Of a DNA stretch of 64,000 nt, positions 1-8,432 are shown in pieces (position 1 is the first letter of the stretch; each line of letters opens with the position of its first letter). Source of the stretch: an uncultured Flavobacteriaceae bacterium. Its GTDB lineage: Bacteria > Bacteroidota > Bacteroidia > Flavobacteriales > Flavobacteriaceae. The translations under genes were made by a program, and so were the position numbers. Below the pieces are notes generated by a model that was not told where the DNA came from, ran no database searches, and worked only from the letters and a program-made list of their open reading frames with translations. Location of the stretch: NCBI GenBank assembly GCA_947500385.1, contig CANMSA010000017.1:1-64000 (forward strand). The letters run 5' to 3'.

Positions 1-3000
1 ACCGCCGACGGATGTGCAACGGTCATAACCCTCACCGTACTGGGAAGCTGCGGCCCGGACGATACCGAGATAAGCCCCGAATACAATATCAACGGACGCT
101 GGTGCAGCCCCTGTGAGAGTGAGATTAGCATTAACGAGGGAGACGCGCTTACTCTTAGTTCCCTACCTAATTCCGTAGGCAGTTTTACGATCATAACCCC
201 AGAAGGTATTGCCTATTCAGGCGACCACACCTTCAATTCGGTCACCCCGTCACATTCGGGCAGGTATACCTTCGTTTCCGACCAAGGGTGCAATACCACC
301 CTGGACGTGACCGTGAACGAGGTAGACTGTACCACATTCGGTTTGGAGACCGAATACCAGATAAACGGTACTGGACCTTACATAACCGGTGCGAGCGAAG
401 TAACCTTGGATTTAGGAAGTTCCATTGCTTTAAGTGTAATTCCAAATGGGGTTCCCTTTTCAATAACCTCTACCGCTGCCAATGGAAACAGCAAAGATTT
501 CAATTTATTTGACTTGATTATTAACGATGTAGGTCCGGACGATGAAGGGCTCTATACCTTTACTACCAAAGCCGGTTGTGAGGTAACCTTACTTCTTAAC
601 ATTAGTGAACCACCGCAATGCGATGAGGATAGTATTATTCCCGAGTATCGTATCAACAGTACTTGGCTTAGTGGGGAGAACGATATTGTTGTGCAGGAAG
701 GCGATGTTGTGGTATTGAGCATGCTCCCAAATGATATTCCCTTAGAGTCGATAGAGTTATTGGATGGTACGTTGGTCGGGGACAATTATACGCTTGGCGC
801 GGTGAGTGTTTCGGACAGCGGTTCTTACTTGATAACTTCGAGTCAAGGCTGCAGCACGATCATCAACCTAACCGTATGTGATCCTCAGGCCGTAATACCA
901 GAGTATATTGTTGACGGTACGTCGCAGAGCGGTGCTGGGACCCTGAACGTTTTGGAAGGGCAATCGGTACAGTTGGGTATTCTTCCCTCTGGAACCGGTC
1001 TTTCGATCGAATTACCCGATGGCACGTTGGTAGGGGCTTCGCTCGATTTGGGAAATATAACTTTCGAACAACGAGGAACCTATACCTTTACTTCCGTAGA
1101 TGGCTGCCAATCGACCCTTTTTGTGGATGTCGAGTCTGAATTGGTCTGTCCGGATACAAGCATCATCCCGGAGTACCGCGTGAATAGTGCATGGCTAAGT
1201 GGTTCAAATGATTTAATCGTTCAGGAAGGCGATGTCGTAGTGCTCAGCATGCTTCCGAATACGATTCCGTTAGAGTCGATTCGTCTGTTGGATGGCACCC
1301 TGGTCGGTGACAATTATAGTCTCGGTGCGGTAACAGTCGCGGATAGTGGTGCATATCTTTTAACCTCTAGTGAAGGGTGCAGTACAACGATAAACTTGGT
1401 TGTAAGTGATCCTAATTGCGACCCTCAGAGTGTAATACCGGCGTATACCGTTGACGGGGTCTCCCAGAGTGGTGGTGGTACGCTCGACGTGTTGGAAGGG
1501 CAATCGGTACAATTGGATATTCTTCCTTTAGGTACGGGGCTTTCGATCGAGTTGCCCGATGGCACGTTGGTAGGTTCCTCACATGATTTAGGAAACGTTT
1601 CTGTTACCCAAGGCGGAACGTATACATTTACGACCGTCGATGGCTGTCAGTCTGCTCTTTTGATAACGGTAACATCCATATGTCCTCCGGACAGTGTGGT
1701 TCCAGAGTATACCATAGATGGTATTTCACAAAGTGGGTCTGATACCTTGAACGTGTTTGAAGGACAATCGGTGCAATTGGGTATTCTGCCTTTGGGAACC
1801 GGTCTTTCGATAGAATTGCCCGATGGTACATTGGTAGGTGCTTCACATGATTTAGGCAACGTAACCGATTTGCAGGAGGGTACATATGTTTTTACCTCCA
1901 ACGATGGGTGTCAATCCACGCTATTTGTGAATGTAGAACCTACACCTATTTGTCCTCCGGGAAGTATAATTCCCGAGTATCGAGTGAACAGCGCTTGGCT
2001 AAGTGGAGCGAACGATGTTTTTGTGCAAGAAGGCGATGTTGTTGTGCTGAGCATGCTTCCCAACAGTATTCCTTTGGAATCGATTCGCCTATTGGACGGC
2101 ACCCTGGTTGGCGATAACCATAGCCTTGGTTCGGTAACGCCCGCAGATAGTGGTAGTTATCTTGTAACTTCAAGTGAAGGTTGTAGTACGACCATCAACC
2201 TTATTGTAGGCGACCCAGACTGCGACCCGCTAGGTGTTGTCCCGGAATACATTGTTGATGGCATTCCTCAGAGTGGGGCAGGTAGCATAAATGTTACGGA
2301 GGGCCAAACGCTACAATTGGGTATACTTCCATTGGGTACGGGGCTTTCGATTGAGCTGCCCGATGGTACTTTGGTTGGGGCATCATATGATTTGGGCAGT
2401 GTGTTGTTCGAGCAACGAGGTACTTATACATTTACTTCTTTGGATGGTTGCCAGTCAAGCCTTGTTGTGGAGGTGGCTTCGGAGACCTCCTGTCCAGAAG
2501 GTAGCATCATTCCGGAATACCGGGTAAACAGCGCTTGGTTGAGCGGTAGTACGGATATTCAGGTAGATGAGGGGGATGTGATTGTACTCAGTATGCTCCC
2601 AAATACAGTTCCGGTAGCGTCCATTCGCCTTTTAGATGGAACCTTGGTAGGAGATAATCATAGTCTTGGGGCGGTTACCGTAAGTGATAGCGGTAGTTAT
2701 GTTGTAACCTCTACCGAGGGTTGCAGTACAACAATCAATCTGATTGTTGTTGGATCTGGCGGGTCCACGTCCAAGGAAGATACTACAAAGGGTATTTTGA
2801 ACGCAACGGTATCAAATACTGCGGCTGGTTTTCAAAAAACCGATTTGATATTATTTCCAAACCCTACCGCTGGGGTGTTATATATGAATCTCACAGGTTA
2901 TATGAGCACTAGTGTAGCGGTATCCGTGTTGGATGCAAAACAACAGTTAGTGAAAAAAGTAATGTTCAACCCGGATCATGGGCCAATCGAATCGCTGAAC

Positions 3001-3087
3001 TTGGATAATTTTGCGGATGGTTTGTACTCAATAGTGATTAGTAGTGCGAGAGGAATAGAAGTCAAATCAATTCTGCTGCATAAATAA
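1..3087 (+). CDS. Partial T9SS-exported Ig-like repeat protein (5' end outside window)
   Basis: The frame is open from base 1, so the start and signal peptide lie upstream; 1028 codons are visible. The visible part is the tail of one domain, ten complete domains of about 80-95 residues, and a C-terminal type IX sorting domain (about nt 2845-3087, with the usual PNP motif) that predicts export and cell-surface attachment. Each domain has Cys near the start, PEY, an EG turn, LPDG or LLDG, a DSGxY-like Ig hallmark and a closing GC, so an intradomain disulfide is plausible. Two subtypes run A-B-A-B-B-A-B-A over about nt 620-2750: A has AWLSG and VVLSMLPN, B has QSG and VQLGILP. B copies are close to identical at the DNA level. 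Function unknown; adhesion or glycan binding is a guess. Bases 1-400 are richer in G+C than the rest. Confidence 0.88.
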   Translation, partial: TADGCATVITLTVLGSCGPDDTEISPEYNINGRWCSPCESEISINEGDALTLSSLPNSVGSFTIITPEGIAYSGDHTFNSVTPSHSGRYTFVSDQGCNTTLDVTVNEVDCTTFGLETEYQINGTGPYITGASEVTLDLGSSIALSVIPNGVPFSITSTAANGNSKDFNLFDLIINDVGPDDEGLYTFTTKAGCEVTLLLNISEPPQCDEDSIIPEYRINSTWLSGENDIVVQEGDVVVLSMLPNDIPLESIELLDGTLVGDNYTLGAVSVSDSGSYLITSSQGCSTIINLTVCDPQAVIPEYIVDGTSQSGAGTLNVLEGQSVQLGILPSGTGLSIELPDGTLVGASLDLGNITFEQRGTYTFTSVDGCQSTLFVDVESELVCPDTSIIPEYRVNSAWLSGSNDLIVQEGDVVVLSMLPNTIPLESIRLLDGTLVGDNYSLGAVTVADSGAYLLTSSEGCSTTINLVVSDPNCDPQSVIPAYTVDGVSQSGGGTLDVLEGQSVQLDILPLGTGLSIELPDGTLVGSSHDLGNVSVTQGGTYTFTTVDGCQSALLITVTSICPPDSVVPEYTIDGISQSGSDTLNVFEGQSVQLGILPLGTGLSIELPDGTLVGASHDLGNVTDLQEGTYVFTSNDGCQSTLFVNVEPTPICPPGSIIPEYRVNSAWLSGANDVFVQEGDVVVLSMLPNSIPLESIRLLDGTLVGDNHSLGSVTPADSGSYLVTSSEGCSTTINLIVGDPDCDPLGVVPEYIVDGIPQSGAGSINVTEGQTLQLGILPLGTGLSIELPDGTLVGASYDLGSVLFEQRGTYTFTSLDGCQSSLVVEVASETSCPEGSIIPEYRVNSAWLSGSTDIQVDEGDVIVLSMLPNTVPVASIRLLDGTLVGDNHSLGAVTVSDSGSYVVTSTEGCSTTINLIVVGSGGSTSKEDTTKGILNATVSNTAAGFQKTDLILFPNPTAGVLYMNLTGYMSTSVAVSVLDAKQQLVKKVMFNPDHGPIESLNLDNFADGLYSIVISSARGIEVKSILLHK

Positions 3088-3110
3088 GATTAAAGATCAC
3101 CTTCCTAAGA

Positions 3111-3144
3111 AAAAGCTCGAATTTGTTTAATTCGAGCTTTTTTT
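3111..3144 (+). terminator. Rho-independent terminator after the Ig-repeat gene
   Basis: A perfect 12-bp stem (3112-3123 with 3129-3140) and a short loop are followed by a run of T. It lies 24 bp past the stop codon of the upstream surface-protein gene and separates it from the next one. Confidence 0.9.
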
Positions 3145-3252
3145 GTATCCCTTTTTGTCAACATTTGTCAGATTTTTTTTTGAAAAATTCCATCCATAGA
3201 AGTTGACCTTGAAATTCTGACATAATTTTCAGAGTATTAGCGGATTAAGTGC

Positions 3253-3260
3253 TATTTTTG
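3253..3260 (+). promoter_or_regulatory. Candidate -7 promoter element (TATTTTTG)
   Basis: The octamer matches the Bacteroidota -7 consensus TAnnTTTG exactly. No clear -33 TTG was found at the usual distance. It would drive the PQQ/Ig-repeat gene at 3455 with a long leader. Confidence 0.45.
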
Positions 3261-3454
3261 CCATCCTTTTATTTGGTGGTCAAAATGTTAAAAATGTTAA
3301 TTTTTTATACGTTTCATCGAATAAACTGAAAATTTCGTGGTGGTCGAAGACTTTTTGAGATATTTCAACGTACTAAAAGAGTATTTAATCGAAAATGTGT
3401 TCTTATTGATAGCGCAAAGTCTCAAGTAAACCCAAACAAACCCCCCACATTCCT

Positions 3455-6400
3455 ATGAGAAAAAATACTTTGATGTCGCTCTTGGCGATTATATTTTTCG
3501 GATCATTACTCGCTCAGGATCCAGTGACCTACGAATCGGCTTTTCCGAGTCTCAGCTTTGAATATCCGGTAGAACTACAAAACGCCGGAGACGGGACTAA
3601 TCGAATGTTCGTTGTGGAGCAACCGGGAAGAATTAAGGTGTTTCAGAATGCCTCCAACGTTACCCAGCAGCAGACTTTTTTGGATATTAGAAATATTGTT
3701 AGCTTTTCGGCGGGTCAGGAGATAGGGCTCTTAGGCCTAGCTTTTCACCCAAACTATCAACAGAACGGATATTTTTATGTGTATCACACCCGTACAAGTA
3801 GTGTGGCAAATGTAAGTGTAGAAATCGTTCTGGCACGATATCAAGTGAATTCTGGGAATCCAAACCAGGCCAATGCGTCTAGCAGGGTCGAGATTTTTAG
3901 TTTCGATAAGAACCAAGGAAACTCCAACCATAATGGCGGTAAAATTGCTTTTGGTCCTGATGGATATCTGTATATCTCTGTAGGAGATGGTGGTGGCGGA
4001 GGAGACCCCAATAAGAACGCACAGAATTTGAACAATGTTTTTGGGAGCATTTTAAGAATCGATGTGGATGTAGATGGGAACAATCCGTTAGAAACGAACC
4101 CAGATGCCCCCAACGGCAATTATGAAATTCCTTCCGACAATCCAAGATTAGGACAGAGTGGGCTTGATGAGCTGTATGCTTGGGGAATACGGAATACATG
4201 GAAGTTCTCATTTGATGATCAAACCAACAGATTATGGGGTGCCGATGTAGGTCAAAATCGATATGAGGAAATTAATTTAATTCAAAAAGGTGGTAACTAT
4301 GGTTGGAATCGGTTTGAAGCCACCACCAACCAGAATACATCTACCAACTTGGCCACCACCCCCGATATTAAACCTGTTTTTTATTATGGTAGAAACAATG
4401 GAGATATCTCAATTACCGGGGGATACGTCTACAGGGGTAGTAGTAGTAATACAAATATTAAGGATAAATATATTTACGCCGATTATGTTTCAGGCAGGGT
4501 ATGGGCGTTGACCTATAATGCAAGCAACAATACCGCCACCTCCAGCTTATTATTTAGAACAAGTGGGGAATATGTTTCCAGTTTTGGTTTGGATGAGTCC
4601 GGAGAGATGTATTTTAGCGGCTATGGCACTTCGGCCAAGATATTTAAGATAAATGCGGGGTCTACGCCTCCGCCTCCTCCGGGGCCAACAACTGTTGCGG
4701 TAGATGGTGTTGGACTATGGAAAGACTTGGAAAATGGAACAAATGGAACGGTAGAAGCGGTCGCATCCAAAGGCGACAATGTATACGTGGCAGGAAGCTT
4801 TTCCAATGCGGGGGGTGTCGCAGCGAATAATATTGCCGTGTATAACCGTACTACAGGTTGGAAATCCCTATCAAGTGGGGCCAATGGTACTGTTAAAGCC
4901 TTGGCAATAGCGGCTGATGGTAAGGTATATGCGGGCGGTAGTTTTTCATCTATAGGTGGTATTGCCGCTCAAAACGTGGCGGTTTGGAATGGTTCTTCTT
5001 GGTCTGCCTTGGGAGCCGGAGCAAACGGAACGGTAGCAAAGATTGGAATAGATGGTGCCAACAATGTATATGTTGGAGGCGCATTTGAGACGGCTGGAGG
5101 AATATCGGTCAAAAACATCGCGAGATGGAACAATGGTTGGTCTGCATTGGTAGATTCCGGAACGGGGGAAAGAGGTACCAATAATGAAATTAGGGCCATT
5201 GCTTTTGGAAGTAATAATCTGGTATATCTCGGTGGTAACTTTGACAGTGCGGGTGGAAAAACGGCAAATCGTATTGCCACATGGAACGGTAGCTCATGGG
5301 GAACACTAGGTCAAGGTACAAGTGGATTTGTACAAGCCATTGAAGTAGTTTCCGGATATGTATATGCTGGGGGGAATTTTAGCCTGGCAGGTGGTCAAAC
5401 CGTCAATAGGATTGCCCGGTGGAACCTTGGTTCTAGTCAGTGGGAAGCTATGGGGAATGGATTGAGCGGAAACGTTAATTCAATGGATCATGACGGAACA
5501 TACCTTTATGTGGGAGGTAGTTTTGAAACTGCAGGACAAGATAGCAGCACCAATTATATTGTAAAAAATATGGCCCGTTGGAGCGGTGGTGCTGGCTGGC
5601 AGGCGCTGGGCCCCGCCAAGAACGTTGGTGCAAATAATATCGTAAACGACATTGCGTTTTCCGATGATGACGACAGATTGTATGTTGGAGGTACGTTTAG
5701 TACCGCTGGTAATGTTAGCGCTAGCAGGTTGGGCGTTTGGGCACAAGCATTTGACTGTACGGATGAACAACTGATCATAGAATATCAAATCAACGGAGAT
5801 TGGTCCAGTGGGCAATCAGCACTAACGGTTGAAGTTGGTACGCGGGTCGTTTTGAGCTTGTTACCGAATAATGTACAGTTTTCCATTACCCTTCCAGACG
5901 GTTCGGTGGTAAATAACGATTACAGTCTTGGAGAAGTTGAAGTAGGGGATTCTGGAGCGTATGTTTACCGCACGCAAGACGGCTGTGAAACCACTTTGCA
6001 GTTAACCGTTACGGATCCCGGTGACCCCTGTACCGAAAATGGTATATTTCCCGAGTATAGAATTGACAATGGGAATTGGATTCAGGGCGATACCCAGATT
6101 ACGGTAGATGAGGGTACGAACTTAATACTGAGTATCTATCCCAATGACCAGCAGTTTACGGTAACCCTACCCAACGGTGGTGAAGTCCAAAATGATGTGA
6201 ATTTAGGGGCTGTAAGTCCAGATGAGGCCGGTTTATACCTGTTTACCTCGGCTCAAGGGTGTACAACTACCTTTACCGTTGTTGTTATTGAAGATCAGGA
6301 AGTATGTCCCGACGGTAGTATTGTTCCAGAATATACGGTCAATAATGTTACGAACTCGGGGACAGGGACCATTACAGTGAACGAGGGTGATGATTTGGTT

Positions 6401-8221
6401 TTAGGGTCTACCGCAAACGACCCCGGTTTAACCATCAGACTTCCAAATGGTTCTGAAGTGGGGGATAACTACCAGCTAAACAACATCGCTACTTCACAGG
6501 CAGGAACGTATGTTTTTATTTCCTCCGAAGGCTGTGAGGCCACTTTGGACATCCTTGTAAACGATATCGAAGTACCTACTTGCGAAATTCAGACCGAATA
6601 CAGACTAAATGGGCAAGCATGGATCGAAGGTGCAAGCAGTGTTACGGTCGATGAGGGAGACGACCTTATACTGAGTATAGTGCCCAACGGAGTTGCCTTT
6701 ACCATTACCGCTCCAAATGGTACAACCAGTTCAGGTGATCTGAACCTGGGTGATATTCAACCGACACAAGAAGGAGTGTATACTTTTACAAGGTTTGAGG
6801 GTTGCTCAACTACTTTGAATGTTATCGTAAACGCAGATCAACCGGCGAATTGTACCATTATTCCAGAATATCGTTTGAATAGGGTATGGTATAGTGGTGA
6901 AACGAATATAACGGTACAGGAAGGAACCGATGTAATGCTGAGTATTTTGCCTAACAATATTGGTTTAACGATTACCTTGCCAAATGGTCAAGTCGTATCG
7001 GATAATTATAGCTTGGGGCTTGTTACAGCTGAGGACAATGGTATCTATACCTTCACTACCGCCGATGGGTGTATCACAAGGTTAACGATTACCGTAGAGA
7101 CTTCCCAATGCGGGGGAATACTGATTCCCGAGTATCGTATTAACGGAGAATGGTCTAGCGGTGAGAATAGTATTAGCATTAATGAAGGGGCCGATGTGGC
7201 ATTGAGTATGCTGCCAAATGGAGTTGGTCTTAATATTACATTGCCCGATGGCACGGTTGTAGGTGATAATTATCGTCTTCCAAGCTTCACCGCTGCCCAG
7301 AATGGGATCTATACGCTGACCTCCGCTGAAGGATGTACAGAAACCTTGGAGTTAAGATTGGCGGATAACAATGGTGAATGTTCTGAAAATGTGATTCCCG
7401 AATACAGAATTGATGGTAAGTGGTTTAGTGGCGAAGAGAATGTAACGGTTGATCAAGGTACCAATGTAATGTTGAGTATGTTGCCCAATTCGATCGCGAT
7501 GACCATTACTAAACCCGACGGCACTGTGGTTGGTGATAATTACAACCTGGGTAGTGTGCAACCGGAAGATAGCGGTCTTTACATATTGAGATCTGCGGAT
7601 GGATGCACCAATACCTTAAACTTGAATGTGCGAAACCTTCCCAATTGTTCGGCAGGTTCGATAATATCGGAATACCGGGTAAACGGTCAGTGGCAGAGTG
7701 GTCAGGATTACTTGCAACTCACCGAAGGAACTGACTTTATAATTAGTGCCTTGCCGAATACCATAAACGTATCTATTGAATTGCCAGATGGGCGGGAAGT
7801 AGGGGATAACTACTATTTAGGAGCATTGACCCAAGAAGACAGCGGATTTTATATATTGACTTCTTCACAGGGCTGTAAGACGGTATTAGAGCTTTCGGTT
7901 GTCCAAAATGGAGGACAGAGAAATAGCGGGTTTGATGAATTTGGAGTGGATTTCGAAAATCCCGAACGGGCTACCGAATTGGTTACCGCTTATCCGAACC
8001 CTACAACAGATAAGGTGAATATCGACCTTTATAGCCTTAAAGGCCAAAAAGTAGATGTAGTCCTTACCAACACACAACAACAACAGTTGGTATTTAAATC
8101 CCTGAAAGAAGATCATCCTGTAGATTTGGAGCTTAGTTTAGGTAACTATAACGCGGGAACCTACTTTGTTATGCTTTTGGTAGATGGCGAGGTCATCACC
8201 AAAAAAGTAGTAAAGAGATAG
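3455..8221 (+). CDS. Secreted PQQ-type sugar dehydrogenase fused to propeller-like repeats, eight Ig-like domains and a T9SS sorting domain
   Basis: 1588 residues. Residues 1-20 form a signal peptide (MRKNTLMSLLAIIFFGSLLA). About residues 21-405 resemble glucose/sorbosone dehydrogenase, a soluble PQQ beta-propeller family that oxidises aldose sugars; visible marks are GDGTNRMFVVEQPGRI, HNGGKIAFGPDGYLYISVGD and YGWNRFE. About residues 412-765 hold roughly seven blades of the form VYVGGxFxxAGG...NIARWNG. About residues 766-1485 hold eight copies of the Cys-bracketed Ig-like domain found in the preceding gene. Residues about 1509-1588 are a type A T9SS C-terminal domain (YPNPTTDKVNIDL, ending VVKR). 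The protein is expected on the cell surface. Catalytic activity is inferred from the fold family; substrate unknown. Confidence 0.88.
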   Translation: MRKNTLMSLLAIIFFGSLLAQDPVTYESAFPSLSFEYPVELQNAGDGTNRMFVVEQPGRIKVFQNASNVTQQQTFLDIRNIVSFSAGQEIGLLGLAFHPNYQQNGYFYVYHTRTSSVANVSVEIVLARYQVNSGNPNQANASSRVEIFSFDKNQGNSNHNGGKIAFGPDGYLYISVGDGGGGGDPNKNAQNLNNVFGSILRIDVDVDGNNPLETNPDAPNGNYEIPSDNPRLGQSGLDELYAWGIRNTWKFSFDDQTNRLWGADVGQNRYEEINLIQKGGNYGWNRFEATTNQNTSTNLATTPDIKPVFYYGRNNGDISITGGYVYRGSSSNTNIKDKYIYADYVSGRVWALTYNASNNTATSSLLFRTSGEYVSSFGLDESGEMYFSGYGTSAKIFKINAGSTPPPPPGPTTVAVDGVGLWKDLENGTNGTVEAVASKGDNVYVAGSFSNAGGVAANNIAVYNRTTGWKSLSSGANGTVKALAIAADGKVYAGGSFSSIGGIAAQNVAVWNGSSWSALGAGANGTVAKIGIDGANNVYVGGAFETAGGISVKNIARWNNGWSALVDSGTGERGTNNEIRAIAFGSNNLVYLGGNFDSAGGKTANRIATWNGSSWGTLGQGTSGFVQAIEVVSGYVYAGGNFSLAGGQTVNRIARWNLGSSQWEAMGNGLSGNVNSMDHDGTYLYVGGSFETAGQDSSTNYIVKNMARWSGGAGWQALGPAKNVGANNIVNDIAFSDDDDRLYVGGTFSTAGNVSASRLGVWAQAFDCTDEQLIIEYQINGDWSSGQSALTVEVGTRVVLSLLPNNVQFSITLPDGSVVNNDYSLGEVEVGDSGAYVYRTQDGCETTLQLTVTDPGDPCTENGIFPEYRIDNGNWIQGDTQITVDEGTNLILSIYPNDQQFTVTLPNGGEVQNDVNLGAVSPDEAGLYLFTSAQGCTTTFTVVVIEDQEVCPDGSIVPEYTVNNVTNSGTGTITVNEGDDLVLGSTANDPGLTIRLPNGSEVGDNYQLNNIATSQAGTYVFISSEGCEATLDILVNDIEVPTCEIQTEYRLNGQAWIEGASSVTVDEGDDLILSIVPNGVAFTITAPNGTTSSGDLNLGDIQPTQEGVYTFTRFEGCSTTLNVIVNADQPANCTIIPEYRLNRVWYSGETNITVQEGTDVMLSILPNNIGLTITLPNGQVVSDNYSLGLVTAEDNGIYTFTTADGCITRLTITVETSQCGGILIPEYRINGEWSSGENSISINEGADVALSMLPNGVGLNITLPDGTVVGDNYRLPSFTAAQNGIYTLTSAEGCTETLELRLADNNGECSENVIPEYRIDGKWFSGEENVTVDQGTNVMLSMLPNSIAMTITKPDGTVVGDNYNLGSVQPEDSGLYILRSADGCTNTLNLNVRNLPNCSAGSIISEYRVNGQWQSGQDYLQLTEGTDFIISALPNTINVSIELPDGREVGDNYYLGALTQEDSGFYILTSSQGCKTVLELSVVQNGGQRNSGFDEFGVDFENPERATELVTAYPNPTTDKVNIDLYSLKGQKVDVVLTNTQQQQLVFKSLKEDHPVDLELSLGNYNAGTYFVMLLVDGEVITKKVVKR

Positions 8222-8240
8222 GCGAAGGTTTTAAGAACTA

Positions 8241-8283
8241 AAAAAGCCCTCTTTGGACCAAAATCCAAAGAGGGCTTTTTTTT
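8241..8283 (+). terminator. Strong Rho-independent terminator
   Basis: A 17-bp perfect stem (8241-8257 with 8264-8280) closes a short loop and continues into a T tract. It ends the PQQ/Ig-repeat transcript about 20 bp after its stop codon. Confidence 0.93.
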
Positions 8284-8290
8284 ATTAGAT

Positions 8291-8305
8291 TGGCACAACA
8301 ATTGT
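8291..8305 (+). promoter_or_regulatory. Sigma-54-like -24/-12 element upstream of lon
   Basis: TGGCACAACAATTGT fits the -24/-12 layout (TGGCAC, spacer, TTG) with the correct spacing, but the -12 dinucleotide is GT instead of GC. It lies 127 bp upstream of the lon start and just after the preceding terminator. No activator-binding site was identified. Confidence 0.35.
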
Positions 8306-8432
8306 CTTACTAAGTTGATAAAAGGTCAGGACCTCCTTGATTTCCAGTGGTATGGTAAATTTAAATGGCCAAAGAAAAACAAACTACAAATGATTTCTGT
8401 TTTTTTAATGACAGAATGACCGAAATTATACT

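Larger units (their letters stand above)
3088..3454 (+). other. Intergenic region between two surface-protein genes
   Basis: This 367-bp gap holds the terminator at 3111-3144 and a candidate promoter at 3253-3260. If that promoter is used, the next gene has an AT-rich leader of about 190 nt. I see no ORF or RNA gene in it. Confidence 0.6.

Noticed and set aside
600-2750. Regular repeats considered as a CRISPR array or satellite
   Set aside because: The repeats are in one open frame and encode Ig-like domains; units are about 260 bp with no short spacer pattern.
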